This document shows, piece after piece, positions 1 through 8,964 of a stretch of 64,000 bases of DNA. The first letter of the stretch is position 1. Every line of letters begins with the position of its first letter. Origin of the DNA: Rhabdonatronobacter sediminivivens (GTDB taxonomy: Bacteria > Pseudomonadota > Alphaproteobacteria > Rhodobacterales > Rhodobacteraceae); assembly GCF_013415485.1 (NCBI RefSeq), contig NZ_JACBXS010000013.1:35099-99098 (forward strand), given 5' to 3'. The notes below the pieces were generated by a model that saw only the letters and a program-made list of their open reading frames with translations, ran no database searches and was not told the DNA's origin. The translations under genes and the position numbers were made by a program.

Positions 1-825
1 GCGCTGGTCGCGCTGGCGCTGTCGGTGGCGGCCTGGGATTTCGCCACCGCGCTGGTGCAGCGCAGCCCGGCGCTGGGCTGGCTGGCAACGGGGCTGATGG
101 CGGTGGTGGCGCTGGGGCTGGTGGCGCTGGCGTTGCGCGAACTGGCAGGCTTTCGCCGCCTGCGCCGGATCGATGCCCTGCGCGCCCAGGCCGCCACCAC
201 CGACCTGCGCATGGCGCGCGATGTCTCGGACCGGATCGCCACGCTCTATGCCGACCGGCCAGAGCTGCTCTGGGCGCGCGAGCGTCTGGCCGAAGGCACC
301 GCCAACGCCTTTGACGCCGATGGCGTGCTGGCGCTGACCGAAACCACGCTGCTGGCCCCCATCGACCAGGCCGCCCGCGCCGAAGTCGAGGCCGCCGCCC
401 GCCAGGTCGCCCTGATCACCGCCGTGGTTCCCATGGCCGCGCTGGATGTGGCGGTGGCGCTGCTGACCAACCTGCGCATGATCCGGCGCATTGCCGCCCT
501 TTACGGCGGGCGCAGCGGCACGCTGGGCAGCCTGCGGCTGCTGCGCGCGGTGCTGGCGCATCTGCTGGCCACGGGGCTGGTTTCGGCGGGGGATGACCTG
601 ATCGGCTCGGTCGCGGGCGGGGGGATGCTGTCGAAACTCTCGCGCCGCTTTGGCGAGGGGGTGATGAACGGCGCCCTGACCGCCCGCGTCGGCGTCGCCA
701 CCATCGAGGTCTGCCGCCCCCTGCCCTTTGCCGCCGCCCCGCGCCCGCGCGTCACCGCCCTGATCCAGCGCGCCCTGACCGGCCTGTTCGACCGCACCCC
801 CCCAACCAGACCCGAGGCCCCATGA
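1..825 (+). CDS. YcjF-like (DUF697/TIGR01620) inner-membrane protein, 5' end outside window
   Basis: The frame is open from base 1, so the true start lies upstream and 274 residues are visible. The N-terminal part holds hydrophobic segments, including an A/L/V-rich stretch (LMAVVALGLVALAL). A helical region with ARDVSDRIATLY and WARERL follows, then a second membrane region (VVPMAALDVAVALLTNLRMIRRIAALYGG) and a conserved-looking C-terminal part with LSRRFGEGVMNGALTARVG. This pattern matches the YcjF/DUF697 family, usually found beside the YcjX GTPase-like protein, and that partner may lie just upstream of the window. The exact role is not established. The stop codon overlaps the next ATG as ATGA, implying translational coupling. 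Confidence 0.75.
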   Translation, partial: ALVALALSVAAWDFATALVQRSPALGWLATGLMAVVALGLVALALRELAGFRRLRRIDALRAQAATTDLRMARDVSDRIATLYADRPELLWARERLAEGTANAFDADGVLALTETTLLAPIDQAARAEVEAAARQVALITAVVPMAALDVAVALLTNLRMIRRIAALYGGRSGTLGSLRLLRAVLAHLLATGLVSAGDDLIGSVAGGGMLSKLSRRFGEGVMNGALTARVGVATIEVCRPLPFAAAPRPRVTALIQRALTGLFDRTPPTRPEAP

Positions 826-1652
826 CCGACGCCCCAAAGATCGACATCGCCCATCTGCGCGGCTGGATCGGCCAGAGCGCCGAGCACCATGACACCATCA
901 CCCCGCGCCTGCTGGCCGAATTCGCCGCCACGCTGGACCGGCCCGTAGTGGAAACGCCGCTCTCGCCGGCGCTGCACTGGTGCCTGGCGCTGCCCACCCC
1001 GCCCTTGTCCGATCTGGGCTATGACGGGCATGAGGCGCTGGGCCGCTTCCTGCCCCCCGTCCCCCTGCCCCGGCGCATGTGGGCGGGCGGCGAGGTCGAG
1101 CTTCTCGCGCCTCTGCGCCTGCATGACCCGGTGACGCGCCGCTCCAGCGTGCAGGATGTGACGCTCAAGACCGGCCGCAGCGGGGCGCTGGTCTTTGTCA
1201 CCGTCGCGCATGAGTTGCACAGCCCCCGGGGCCTGGCGGTGCGCGAACGCCAGGACCTGGTCTATCGCGCCCCCGCCGACAGCGCCGCCCCCACCCCGCC
1301 GCCCGAGGCGCCCGCGCCCGAGCACAGCCGGGAACTGACCGCCGACCCGGTGATGCTGTTTCGCTACTCGGCCATCACCTTCAACGGGCACCGCATCCAT
1401 TATGACACCGACCATTGCCGGGACGAAGGCTACCCCGGCCTGGTGGTCCACGGCCCCTTGCAGGCCACGCTGATGCTGGAACTGGCCACGAAGCTGATGG
1501 GCCGCCCACCCGCGCGCTTCCGCTTTCGCGGGCTGGGGCCGCTCTTCGCCGGCACCCCCTTCACCGTCAACGCGCGCGAGGGCGCCGCCGGGCTGGAGCT
1601 CTGGACCGCCGGCCCGGACGCCCGCATCGCCATGCGGGCCAAGGCCGCCTAG
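822..1652 (+). CDS. HTD2/MaoC-type hydratase (mesaconyl-C4-CoA hydratase-like)
   Basis: A 276-residue double hot-dog protein. The N-terminal half (roughly residues 5-130) resembles FAS1-type dehydratase N domains. The C-terminal half carries a MaoC-like signature with HYDTDHCRDEGYPGLVVHG around residues 190-210, where the His and Asp would be catalytic. Proteins of this layout hydrate or dehydrate CoA thioesters; mesaconyl-C4-CoA and itaconyl-CoA hydratases are the nearest described members. The substrate cannot be read from sequence. The ATG overlaps the upstream stop. Its TAG stop overlaps the stop of the convergent oxidase gene inside a CTAG tetranucleotide, so the two genes have no spacer at all. 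Confidence 0.75.
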   Translation: MTDAPKIDIAHLRGWIGQSAEHHDTITPRLLAEFAATLDRPVVETPLSPALHWCLALPTPPLSDLGYDGHEALGRFLPPVPLPRRMWAGGEVELLAPLRLHDPVTRRSSVQDVTLKTGRSGALVFVTVAHELHSPRGLAVRERQDLVYRAPADSAAPTPPPEAPAPEHSRELTADPVMLFRYSAITFNGHRIHYDTDHCRDEGYPGLVVHGPLQATLMLELATKLMGRPPARFRFRGLGPLFAGTPFTVNAREGAAGLELWTAGPDARIAMRAKAA

Positions 1653-3070
1653 CCCCCCTCCACCGGCAGGACCGCGCCGGGGTTCATGATCCCCGCCGGG
1701 TCCAGCGCGCGCTTGATCGCGCGCATGGCCGCCAGCTTCGCCGGATCGCCGTAGCGCTGAAGATCGGCCACCTTGGCCCGGCCGATCCCATGCTCGGCAC
1801 TGACCGAGCCACCCATCGCATCCACCAGATCATGCACGCAGCGCTGCACATCGGCGCGCAGATGAGTCAACGCGGCGCGCTCCACACCGGCGGGCGGGAA
1901 CACATTGTAATGCAGGTTCCCATCGCCCAGATGCCCGAAACAATTGATCCGAAAGGCGCCGATCCGGGCCAACGCCGGTTCGGCCCGGGCCAGAAACGCC
2001 TCCACCGCTTCCAGCGGCAGGGAAATATCGTGGCTGGAAATGGCACCGATCAGGCGGTTGGCCTCGGGGATGGATTCGCGCACCGCCCAGAACTCCGCCC
2101 CCTGCGCCTGCGATTGCGCAATCACCCCGTCCAGCACCAGCCCGGCCTCGAACCCTTCGGCAAAAAGCGCCTCCAGCGCCGCGCCCGGATCCTGCGCAGC
2201 CGACAGGCCCAGCTCCACCAGCACCATCCAGTCAGGCGCATCGGCGAAGGGCAGGCGCACCTGCGGCATTGTCTCGGCCAGAAAGCGCAGTCCCATGCCG
2301 CTGATCAGCTCAAAGGCCGAAACCCCCTCGCCCACCCGCGCCTGCGCCCGCCCCAGCAGGTCCAGCGCCGCGCCCGGATCACGCACCACCATCACCGCAA
2401 CGCCGCTGCGCGCAGGCGGCAGGAACAACCGCAAGGACGCCGCGGTGATCACCCCCAGCGTCCCTTCGGCCCCGATCAGCAGGTTGCGCAGATCATAGCC
2501 GGTGTTGTCCTTGCGCAGCCGCTTCAGCCCGCACCAGACGGAGCCGTCCGGCAGCACCGCTTCCAGCCCCAGACACAGTTCGCGCGCATTGCCATAGCGC
2601 AGCACATTGACCCCGCCCGCATTGGCCGCCAACACCCCGCCAATCCGCGCCGACCCTTCCGAGGCGAGCGAAAGCGGAAACAGCCGCCCCTCCGCGGCCG
2701 CCGCCGCCTGCACATCGGCCAGAACCACCCCGGCCTCGGCAATCAGCACATTGCCGCGCGGATGGACGGCACGAATGGCCGCCATCTTTTCCATGGACAG
2801 CAGCAGCGGCACCGGCCCCTCGGGGGCGACTTGCCCGCCCACCAGCCCGGTCCCGCCGCCATAAGGCACCAACCCCACGCGCGCCGCCGCACAGGCCCGC
2901 ACGACCGCCGCCACTTCCTCCACCGAGCGCGGCAGAACCACCCCCCCGGCGCGCCCGTGCCAGCGCCCGCGCGGCTCCTCCAGGTAACGCGGCGCAGCCT
3001 CCACCACCCGCCCCTCGGGCAAGACCGCCGCCAGATCCCGCAGAAACCCGGTATCACACTCCGCCAGCAT
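1649..3070 (-). CDS. FAD-linked oxidase of the GlcD / D-lactate dehydrogenase family
   Basis: A 473-residue flavoprotein oxidising a 2-hydroxy acid such as glycolate or D-lactate. The N-terminal FAD_binding_4 domain includes VPYGGGTGLVGGQVAPEG. The C-terminal FAD-oxidase domain has FGHLGDGNLHYNV and the SAEHGIGRAK motif expected near the flavin and the carboxylate substrate. Length fits the family. The ATG at 3070 is chosen because GGAGG lies 5 nt upstream and homology begins there; a longer reading is possible but is compositionally odd. It is the last gene of the minus-strand run that begins at ctaC, separated from the acetyltransferase gene by a G-quadruplex palindrome, so it may be transcribed separately. 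The substrate is inferred only at family level. Confidence 0.85.
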   Translation of the reverse strand: MLAECDTGFLRDLAAVLPEGRVVEAAPRYLEEPRGRWHGRAGGVVLPRSVEEVAAVVRACAAARVGLVPYGGGTGLVGGQVAPEGPVPLLLSMEKMAAIRAVHPRGNVLIAEAGVVLADVQAAAAAEGRLFPLSLASEGSARIGGVLAANAGGVNVLRYGNARELCLGLEAVLPDGSVWCGLKRLRKDNTGYDLRNLLIGAEGTLGVITAASLRLFLPPARSGVAVMVVRDPGAALDLLGRAQARVGEGVSAFELISGMGLRFLAETMPQVRLPFADAPDWMVLVELGLSAAQDPGAALEALFAEGFEAGLVLDGVIAQSQAQGAEFWAVRESIPEANRLIGAISSHDISLPLEAVEAFLARAEPALARIGAFRINCFGHLGDGNLHYNVFPPAGVERAALTHLRADVQRCVHDLVDAMGGSVSAEHGIGRAKVADLQRYGDPAKLAAMRAIKRALDPAGIMNPGAVLPVEGG

Positions 3071-3090
3071 CACAGCCTCCCCTGCACCCG

Positions 3091-3189
3091 CGCACGCGCG
3101 CACCCCGGGCCCGGCGCGCAAGGGCCTGTGCCCCCGGCACAGGCCCGAGGGTGGGCGGGCGGGCGCGCCGGGTCCGGGGCGCGTGCGCG
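3091..3189 (-). repeat. G-quadruplex palindromic element, copy 1 (divergent member)
   Basis: A long imperfect palindrome has outer arms rich in CGCACGCGC and GGCCCGGCGCGC. It contains an inner perfect hairpin (GGGCCTGTGCC / GGCACAGGCCC) and, on the plus strand, the four-run motif GGGTGGGCGGGCGGG at 3149-3163. It begins about 11 nt after the stop of the minus-strand acetyltransferase gene, so the G-rich strand is that gene's template strand. The arrangement differs from the other three copies because the hairpin lies inside the outer arms. It may act as a terminator or processing element; that is inference. Confidence 0.7.
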
Positions 3190-3199
3190 ATCAGTGCGG

Positions 3200-3787
3200 C
3201 TACAGCCCCGCATCGGTGCGCCCGCGCCGATCATGGCGCAGGTTCGCATAGAGCACATGGTTGCGCCAGCGCCCGTTGATCTGCAGATAACTCTGCGCCA
3301 CCCCTTCATACTTGAACCCCGACGCCTCCAGCACCCGGCGCGAGGCCGCGTTTTCCGGCAGGCACGCCGCCTCGATCCGGCTCAGGTCCATCGCGCCAAA
3401 AGCGTGCGAGACCAGCGCCCGGATCGCCTCGCGCATGTAGCCCTGCCGGGCAAAGGGCGCACCGATCCAGTATCCCAGCGTCCCCGCCTGCGCGGGGCCA
3501 CGGCGAATATTATCCAGCGTGATCGCCCCCAGAAGCGACTGGTCCTCGGTGCGGATGATGAACACCGGCACCGCCGTGCCCTGCGCCGCCGCCCGGTTCG
3601 CCCAACGCACCCGCGCGGTGAAGGCACTGCGCGAGAGGTGATCGCTGGCCCAGCTCGGCTCCCAGGGTTGCAGGAAATCGGCGCTTTCGGCGCGCAGCGC
3701 GCTCCAGGCGCGGAAATCGGAATGCAGCGGCAGGCGCAGATGCAGGCGCTCGGCCTCGATCCGCAGGGCTGGCCGCAGCCAGAGCAT
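3200..3787 (-). CDS. GNAT-family N-acetyltransferase, RimJ/RimL type
   Basis: A 195-residue single-domain acetyltransferase. The acetyl-CoA binding region is recognisable at GTLGYWIGAPFARQGYMREA, followed by the family's typical LPENAASRRVLEASGFKYEG. RimJ-type enzymes acetylate protein N-termini or antibiotics from acetyl-CoA; the actual substrate is unknown. The ATG overlaps the stop of the upstream M16 peptidase gene (TGATG), so translation is probably coupled. This thrC - M16 - GNAT order is common in Rhodobacteraceae downstream of the cta genes. The gene is followed at once by the first G-quadruplex palindrome. Confidence 0.85.
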   Translation of the reverse strand: MLWLRPALRIEAERLHLRLPLHSDFRAWSALRAESADFLQPWEPSWASDHLSRSAFTARVRWANRAAAQGTAVPVFIIRTEDQSLLGAITLDNIRRGPAQAGTLGYWIGAPFARQGYMREAIRALVSHAFGAMDLSRIEAACLPENAASRRVLEASGFKYEGVAQSYLQINGRWRNHVLYANLRHDRRGRTDAGL

Positions 3788-5049
3788 CACGCCGCCAGCC
3801 TCCGGCTCAGCGCCACCAGATCCGGCGCGCCCCCCACCGGCCCGTAAAGCGCCAGCGCCGCGTTGCCCCGTTCGGCCAGACCGGCGGCATGGGCGCGCAA
3901 GGCCGCCGCATCCACGGCATCGATCCGCGCCACGGTCTCGGACACATCCGGCACCCTTCCCCAGATCGCCAGCAGCCGCGCCAGCCGTTCGGCCCGCGCC
4001 GAGGGGCTTTCCAGCCCCATCAGCAGCCCAGCCTTCATCTGCGCGCGCGCCCGGGCGGTCTCGGCCTCGGTCATGTCCTCGGCCGAACGGCGGATCTCGT
4101 CGATGGTCAGCCCTGCCAGTTCGGCCAGTTCCGCGCCCCCGGTGCCCGCATAGATGGTGGTCATCCCGGTATCGGAATGGGCGCCGGCCTGGGCAAAGAT
4201 CGCATAGCACAGGCCGCGTTCCTCGCGCAGGGACTGGAACAGCCGCGAAGACATGCCGCCCCCCATGGCCCCGGCATAGACCTGCGCCACATAGAAATCC
4301 GGCGCACAATAGCCCGGCCCCTCGAAGGCGAGGGCGAAATGCGCCTGCTCCAGATCACGGACCTCGCGCCGCTCGCCACTGTGAAACCGTGCAGGCAGGG
4401 CGACGGGGGCCGGCGATGGGCGCATGTCGCCGAAATGATCCTCGGCCAGTTTCACCAGCAACTCATGGTCCACCGCCCCGGCCGCGGCCAGGATCATCTG
4501 CCCCGGCCCGTAGTGATCGGCGGTAAAGCGGCGCAGGTCATCCGCGCCAAAGCGCGCCACATCGGCGCTGCGCCCCAGGATCGAGCGCCCGATGGGCTGG
4601 GCGGGATAAGCGGCCTCCTGCAGCCAGTCGAAGATCACGTCATCGGGCGTGTCCAGCGCCTGGCCGATCTCCTGCAGGATCACGCCGCGCTCCACCTCGA
4701 TCTCGCGCTGCTCGAACAGCGGGTGGCGCAGGATATCGGCGATCAGATCCACCGCCAGACGCACATCGGCACGCAGGACGCGGGCGTAATAGGCCGTCGT
4801 CTCGCGCGAGGTATAGGCGTTGATATAGCCGCCCACATCCTCGATCTCCTCGGCGATCGCCAAGGCGCTGCGGGTGGTGGTGCCCTTGAAGGCCATGTGT
4901 TCCAGGAAATGCGCAACCCCGTTCTGATCCTCGGCTTCATGCCGGGCGCCGGCATCCACCCAGACCCCCACGGCGGCAGACTCCAGCCCCGGCATGAACT
5001 CGGTCACCACGCGGAACCCGTTGGGAAGCGTCGTCAGGCGGAAACTCAC
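3787..5049 (-). CDS. M16 family zinc peptidase (processing-peptidase-like)
   Basis: A 420-residue pitrilysin-family metalloprotease. The inverted zinc motif HxxEH appears as HFLEHMAFKG near residue 48, with the expected distal acidic ligands in EIEVERGVILQEI. The second half (QAHFALAFEGPGY onward) is the non-catalytic M16C-type domain. Size and layout match the bacterial homologues of the mitochondrial processing peptidase beta subunit. No signal peptide is seen, so it is probably cytoplasmic. The start is GTG, sharing GTGA with the thrC stop. It is in the cta-SURF1-thrC operon, whose co-transcription is inferred from overlaps on both sides. Confidence 0.9.
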   Translation of the reverse strand: MSFRLTTLPNGFRVVTEFMPGLESAAVGVWVDAGARHEAEDQNGVAHFLEHMAFKGTTTRSALAIAEEIEDVGGYINAYTSRETTAYYARVLRADVRLAVDLIADILRHPLFEQREIEVERGVILQEIGQALDTPDDVIFDWLQEAAYPAQPIGRSILGRSADVARFGADDLRRFTADHYGPGQMILAAAGAVDHELLVKLAEDHFGDMRPSPAPVALPARFHSGERREVRDLEQAHFALAFEGPGYCAPDFYVAQVYAGAMGGGMSSRLFQSLREERGLCYAIFAQAGAHSDTGMTTIYAGTGGAELAELAGLTIDEIRRSAEDMTEAETARARAQMKAGLLMGLESPSARAERLARLLAIWGRVPDVSETVARIDAVDAAALRAHAAGLAERGNAALALYGPVGGAPDLVALSRRLAA

Positions 5050-6443
5050 GCGGCGATCCTTTCGCGGATGAGCGCCTGCAGCGTGGCCAGATCATCGGGC
5101 AGGCGGGTCATGCGTTCGGGGCGGTCGAACAGATCGGCCATGCGCGGCGGCAAGCCGGGGCGCTGGCCGGTGGCGGCCTCGACCGCATCGGGGAATTTCG
5201 CCGGATGCGCGGTCGCCAGCGTGACCATTGGCGTGGCCGGGTCGCGCGCCAGATGGGTTTCGGCCACATGCACGCCCACGGCGGAATGCGGGCACAGAAG
5301 CTCGCCCGTTTCGGCAAGGGTGGCGGCGATGGCGGCGGCGGTCTGCGCCTCGTCGCAGCGGCCGCTGGCATAGACCCCGCGCAGATGCGCCATGGCGTTT
5401 TCGGACAGGTGGAACGCCCCGCCCTGCGCCAACTCCCCCATCAGCGCGGCCACGGCGGCCCCGTCCTGCCCATGGGCCCAGAACAGCGCCCGTTCGAAAT
5501 TGGACGACACCTCGATATCCATGGAGGGCGAGATCGTGGGCGCCACCCCCTGCCGTTCATAGGTGGCGGTTTCCATGCAGCGGTGCAGGATGTCGTTGCG
5601 GTTGGTGGCGATCACCAGCCGCGCGATCGGCAGGCCCATTTCCCGCGCGATGAAGCCTGCGAAGATATCGCCGAAATTGCCGGTGGGCACGGTGAAGCTG
5701 ACCTTGCGATGCGGCGCGCCCAAGGCGACACCGGCAAAGAAGAAATACACCACCTGCGCCAGAACCCGCGCCCAGTTGATGCTGTTGACGCCCGCGAGCG
5801 CGACCTCATCGCGGAAGGCATGGTCGTTGAACATGGCCTTGACCAGCGCCTGGCAGGTGTCGAAATCGCCATCCACCGCCAGGGCGTGGACATTGGCTTC
5901 GCTGGGCGTGGTCATCTGGCGGCGCTGCACGTCCGAAACGCGGCCATGCGGGAACAGGATGAAGACATCGACATTGGCCAGACCCCGGAATGCCTCGATC
6001 GCGGCGGATCCGGTATCGCCCGAGGTAGCCCCCACGATTGTCACCCGCTGCCCGGACCGCGCCAGCGCGGCCTGGAACATCTGGCCGATCAGCTGCATGG
6101 CGAAATCCTTGAAGGCCAGCGTGGGGCCGTGGAACAGCTCCAGCAAAAAATGCCCCGGGGCCAGTTGCTTCAGGGGCGCGCGGGCGGGGTGGCCGAAATC
6201 GGCATAGGCGCGGGCGATCAACTCGCGGAACGCGGTTTGGGAGAACGCCTCGCCGATGAAGGGGTGCATGACGGCCAGGGCCACATCCTCGTAGCTTTTC
6301 CCGGCCAGCGCGGCGATCTGGTCGTGCGTCATCACCGGCACGGCGCGGGGGACGTAAAGGCCCCCGTCACGGGCCAGCCCGGTCAACATTGTGGCCTCGA
6401 AATCCAGTTCCGGCGCCGCGCCGCGGGTGGAAATATAGCTCAT
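5046..6443 (-). CDS. thrC: Threonine synthase
   Basis: Converts O-phospho-L-homoserine to L-threonine with pyridoxal phosphate. The 465-residue length, the start MSYISTRG and the PLP-lysine context PTLAFKDFAMQLIGQ match the proteobacterial ThrC type. VGATSGDTGSAAIEAF is the phosphate-binding loop. The ATG at 6443 is preferred because AAGGAAG precedes it and homology starts there. It shares ATGA with the SURF1 stop codon. Placement of an amino-acid biosynthesis gene inside the cytochrome oxidase cluster is odd functionally but is a known arrangement in this family. Confidence 0.95.
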   Translation of the reverse strand: MSYISTRGAAPELDFEATMLTGLARDGGLYVPRAVPVMTHDQIAALAGKSYEDVALAVMHPFIGEAFSQTAFRELIARAYADFGHPARAPLKQLAPGHFLLELFHGPTLAFKDFAMQLIGQMFQAALARSGQRVTIVGATSGDTGSAAIEAFRGLANVDVFILFPHGRVSDVQRRQMTTPSEANVHALAVDGDFDTCQALVKAMFNDHAFRDEVALAGVNSINWARVLAQVVYFFFAGVALGAPHRKVSFTVPTGNFGDIFAGFIAREMGLPIARLVIATNRNDILHRCMETATYERQGVAPTISPSMDIEVSSNFERALFWAHGQDGAAVAALMGELAQGGAFHLSENAMAHLRGVYASGRCDEAQTAAAIAATLAETGELLCPHSAVGVHVAETHLARDPATPMVTLATAHPAKFPDAVEAATGQRPGLPPRMADLFDRPERMTRLPDDLATLQALIRERIAA

Positions 6444-7156
6444 CGCGTGTCTTCCTTGATGCTCTCGCGCCTCATACGCCACAGAAGCACCGCTGTCATC
6501 CCCGCCCAGACCACCGCCAGAGAGAACCAGGTGATGGCGTATTCCAGATGGTCATCCGGGATATCGGCCGTGGCAATGGGCACCGGCTGCGCAGGTGGCG
6601 CGGTTTCGGATGTGGCGCGCAACACAATCATGGCGGGCTGCGTGTCCAGATGCGCGGCCAGCGGCCCAACCTCGCGCGAGAACCACAGGTTGCGGGCCAG
6701 ATCCGGGTCCGGGGTATAGGAATCGCGGTCCTGCGGCCAGTCCAGATTGCCGTCGATCTGCACAGGCGCCTGTGACGGCGGGCGCACGGCATCGCCCTGC
6801 GTCTGCGGAACATAGCCGCGATCCACCAGAATGCGCTGTCCGCCGCCGGTTTCGAACACGCCGACCACCCGGTAGCCGGGCCCGGCGCCACGCTGGCTGG
6901 ACAGGACCAGCGCCTCCTCCCCCGTAAAGCGGCCCACGGCATGGACGGGCAGGTAGCGGTCGGTTTCCGGGTCAGGGTCAGCGGGCAAGGGCGTAGGGGC
7001 GTCATGGATGCGCGCCTCGATCGCGGCGATGACGGCGGCCTTCTGGCCCATACGGTCCACCTGCCAGAAACCAAGGCTGAGCAGCACCGCCGTTCCCAGC
7101 AGGCCCGAGATCAGGGGCAGGATCATGCGACGTGTGAACATCATGGCCCTTGTCAT
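6440..7156 (-). CDS. SURF1 family cytochrome oxidase assembly protein
   Basis: A 238-residue membrane protein with a transmembrane helix at each end: MILPLISGLLGTAVLLSLG near residue 10 and the AITWFSLAVVWAGMTAVLL region near residue 210. A periplasmic domain lies between them, containing RILVDRGYVP, which is typical of SURF1. SURF1 helps insert or deliver heme a into subunit I of aa3 oxidases. The first ATG is used, but internal ATGs at 7144 and 7141 are possible. It lies downstream of ctaE and is coupled to thrC by a 4-nt overlap. Its position in the cta cluster supports the assignment. Confidence 0.92.
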   Translation of the reverse strand: MTRAMMFTRRMILPLISGLLGTAVLLSLGFWQVDRMGQKAAVIAAIEARIHDAPTPLPADPDPETDRYLPVHAVGRFTGEEALVLSSQRGAGPGYRVVGVFETGGGQRILVDRGYVPQTQGDAVRPPSQAPVQIDGNLDWPQDRDSYTPDPDLARNLWFSREVGPLAAHLDTQPAMIVLRATSETAPPAQPVPIATADIPDDHLEYAITWFSLAVVWAGMTAVLLWRMRRESIKEDTR

Positions 7157-7213
7157 GGCTTTTTCAAACGGAAAGGCGCGCGCCTTGCGGCCCGCGCCTT
7201 GCGCCTTTACGTG

Positions 7214-7238
7214 GCATCCGGCCCCAGGGGCCGGATGC
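7214..7238 (-). terminator. Strong palindrome downstream of ctaE
   Basis: A 12-bp perfect inverted repeat, GCATCCGGCCCC / GGGGCCGGATGC, has a single central base. It lies 13 nt after the ctaE stop and about 60 nt before the SURF1 start. There is no T-run, so it is more likely a partial terminator or an mRNA-stabilising 3' structure for the abundant oxidase-subunit message than a full stop. Confidence 0.5.
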
Positions 7239-7251
7239 GCGCGCGGCGTCG

Positions 7252-8058
7252 CTATTGCCCCCAGACGTAGATCGAGGCGAACAGGAACAGCCAGACCACA
7301 TCGACAAAGTGCCAGTACCAGGCCGCAGCTTCGAAGCCGACATGGCGTTCGGCAGTGAAATGGCCCGCATAGACCCGCAGCAGGCAGATCGCCAGGAAAA
7401 TGGTCCCGATGATGACGTGCACACCGTGGAAACCCGTCGCCATGAAGAAGTTGGCGCCATAGATATTGCCCGCAAAGCCAAAGCCTGCGTGGGTGTATTC
7501 ATAGGCCTGCAGGAAGGTGAAGATCACACCCAGCGCCACGGCGATGGCCAGACCCATCTTGATTTCATCACGCTTGTTGCCATGGACCAGCGCATGGTGG
7601 GCCCAGGTCGCTGCACATCCCGAAAGCAAGAGGACCAGCGTGTTGATCAGCGGCAGGTGCCAGGGGTCAAAGGTCTCAACCCCAGCCGGTGGCCAGGGGC
7701 CATCCACCGCGGGGCTCAGACCTTCGGGGTGCATGGGGTAGAGCGCATGCTTGAAGAAGGACCAGAACCAGGCGGCGAAGAACATCACCTCGGACAGGAT
7801 GAACAGGATGAACCCGTAGCGCAGGCCGATCGTCACAACCGGGGTATGGTCGCCGGTCAGGCTTTCGACCACCACATCCTTCCACCATTCGAACATGACG
7901 TAGAGCACGCCGACGAAGCCCATGAGGAACAGCCACGGCCCATTGCCGTGCATCCACATGACCGCGCCGAAGAGCATGACGAAACCGGCCACGGCGCCCG
8001 CGAAGGGCCAGATGGACGGCGGCAGTATGTGGTAGTCGTGGTTCTTTTCATGCGCCAT
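7252..8058 (-). CDS. ctaE: Cytochrome c oxidase subunit III
   Basis: A 268-residue integral membrane subunit of the aa3-type terminal oxidase. Seven hydrophobic segments are visible. Conserved stretches include [34 protein letters not shown] and the C-terminal [23 protein letters not shown]. The start [15 protein letters not shown] is preceded by GAGGGA. It follows ctaG in the operon, as is usual for alphaproteobacteria. Subunit I (ctaD) is not in this window. Confidence 0.97.
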   Translation of the reverse strand: MAHEKNHDYHILPPSIWPFAGAVAGFVMLFGAVMWMHGNGPWLFLMGFVGVLYVMFEWWKDVVVESLTGDHTPVVTIGLRYGFILFILSEVMFFAAWFWSFFKHALYPMHPEGLSPAVDGPWPPAGVETFDPWHLPLINTLVLLLSGCAATWAHHALVHGNKRDEIKMGLAIAVALGVIFTFLQAYEYTHAGFGFAGNIYGANFFMATGFHGVHVIIGTIFLAICLLRVYAGHFTAERHVGFEAAAWYWHFVDVVWLFLFASIYVWGQ

Positions 8059-8130
8059 TTGGTTGTTCCCTCGCTTGGTCGTTCTGCTGTCCCGCGGCGG
8101 CTGACGTCCGGCCCCGGGGCGCGCTTTTGA

Positions 8131-8736
8131 TTATTGGGTCAGGTCCATGTCCTCGGCCGGAATCGCACCGGTGTTCAGCTCGGCATAGTTTTCCGGCAGA
8201 TCCGTGGGGTGGAATGTGTAGGACAGGGTGATGGTGTGATTGTCGCGGGCTTCATGGTCATCCAGCATGTCAGGGTCCACGAAGAAGGTCACGGGCATCA
8301 GCACCCGTTCGCCCGGCTGAAGCACCTGCAATTCGAAGCAGAAGCAGTCGATCTTGGTGAAGTAGATTCCCGCCGAATACGGGGTGACATTGTAGCTGGC
8401 GGTGCCGGCGATGACCTCATCCGTAGGGTTGTAGGCTTCGTAGAAGGCCAGGCCCATTTCGCCCAGGCGCACCTCCATCGTGCGCTCCACGGGGCGAAAC
8501 TCCCAAGGGAAGCCGCGCGCCCTGGAGCCGTCAAACCGGACCCGGACGGTTTCCTCGAGGATCCGGTCCCCGGCGGAGTCCGCGACATTGGTGGTGCCGC
8601 CATAGCCGGTCACCCGGCAGAACAGATCATAAAGCGGGACTGCCGCCCAGCCCATCGCCCCCATGAACAGAACCGTGCCCACAGTGGCGGCCAGAGACTT
8701 CTGCTTGCCGGGCAGGGCGCGAAACTTGCAGATCAT
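8131..8736 (-). CDS. ctaG: Cytochrome c oxidase copper assembly protein CtaG/Cox11
   Basis: A 201-residue membrane-anchored copper chaperone that supplies the CuB centre of subunit I. There is one N-terminal transmembrane segment (ATVGTVLFMGAMGWAAVPLYDLFC), followed by a periplasmic immunoglobulin-like domain. The copper-binding CFCF motif is intact in KIDCFCFELQVL. GGAGGA lies 5 nt before the ATG. It sits between the small coxF-like gene and ctaE, the standard order in this group. Confidence 0.96.
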   Translation of the reverse strand: MICKFRALPGKQKSLAATVGTVLFMGAMGWAAVPLYDLFCRVTGYGGTTNVADSAGDRILEETVRVRFDGSRARGFPWEFRPVERTMEVRLGEMGLAFYEAYNPTDEVIAGTASYNVTPYSAGIYFTKIDCFCFELQVLQPGERVLMPVTFFVDPDMLDDHEARDNHTITLSYTFHPTDLPENYAELNTGAIPAEDMDLTQ

Positions 8737-8758
8737 CGGGTCCTCCGTTCAGGTCTGG

Positions 8759-8959
8759 TCAGTCATCCTGCGGCAGAAGCGCAGGGCGGAAGGTGTGGTC
8801 ATAGGCCTGCAGCGTGCCGCCGCCCTGGACCTTGGCAATGGTCAGCCCGAAGACCAGCGCAATGAAGGCCACGAGCGTCAGCCCCACGCCAAGGTTGCGG
8901 CTGAAGCGGCGCTTGTGCAGCTCATGCGTGGGGCGCAGGGGCGTGGTGCGTGTGGACAT
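8759..8959 (-). CDS. Small single-helix protein of the cta cluster (CoxF-like)
   Basis: A 66-residue protein with a basic N-terminus (TTPLRPTHELHKRRFSRN) and one transmembrane helix (GVGLTLVAFIALVFGLTIAKV). It matches the small protein found between ctaB and ctaG in many Rhodobacterales and thought to take part in oxidase assembly. The biochemical role is not defined. An ATG at 8959 is chosen; a GTG three codons upstream, overlapping the ctaB stop, is an alternative. It is easily missed because of its size. Confidence 0.75.
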   Translation of the reverse strand: MSTRTTPLRPTHELHKRRFSRNLGVGLTLVAFIALVFGLTIAKVQGGGTLQAYDHTFRPALLPQDD

Positions 8960-8964
8960 CGCGG

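Noticed and set aside
1415..3847. 810-codon plus-strand open frame
   Set aside because: Antisense to the FAD oxidase and acetyltransferase genes; His/Arg/Gln/Pro-rich composition typical of a reflected GC-rich gene and no domain.
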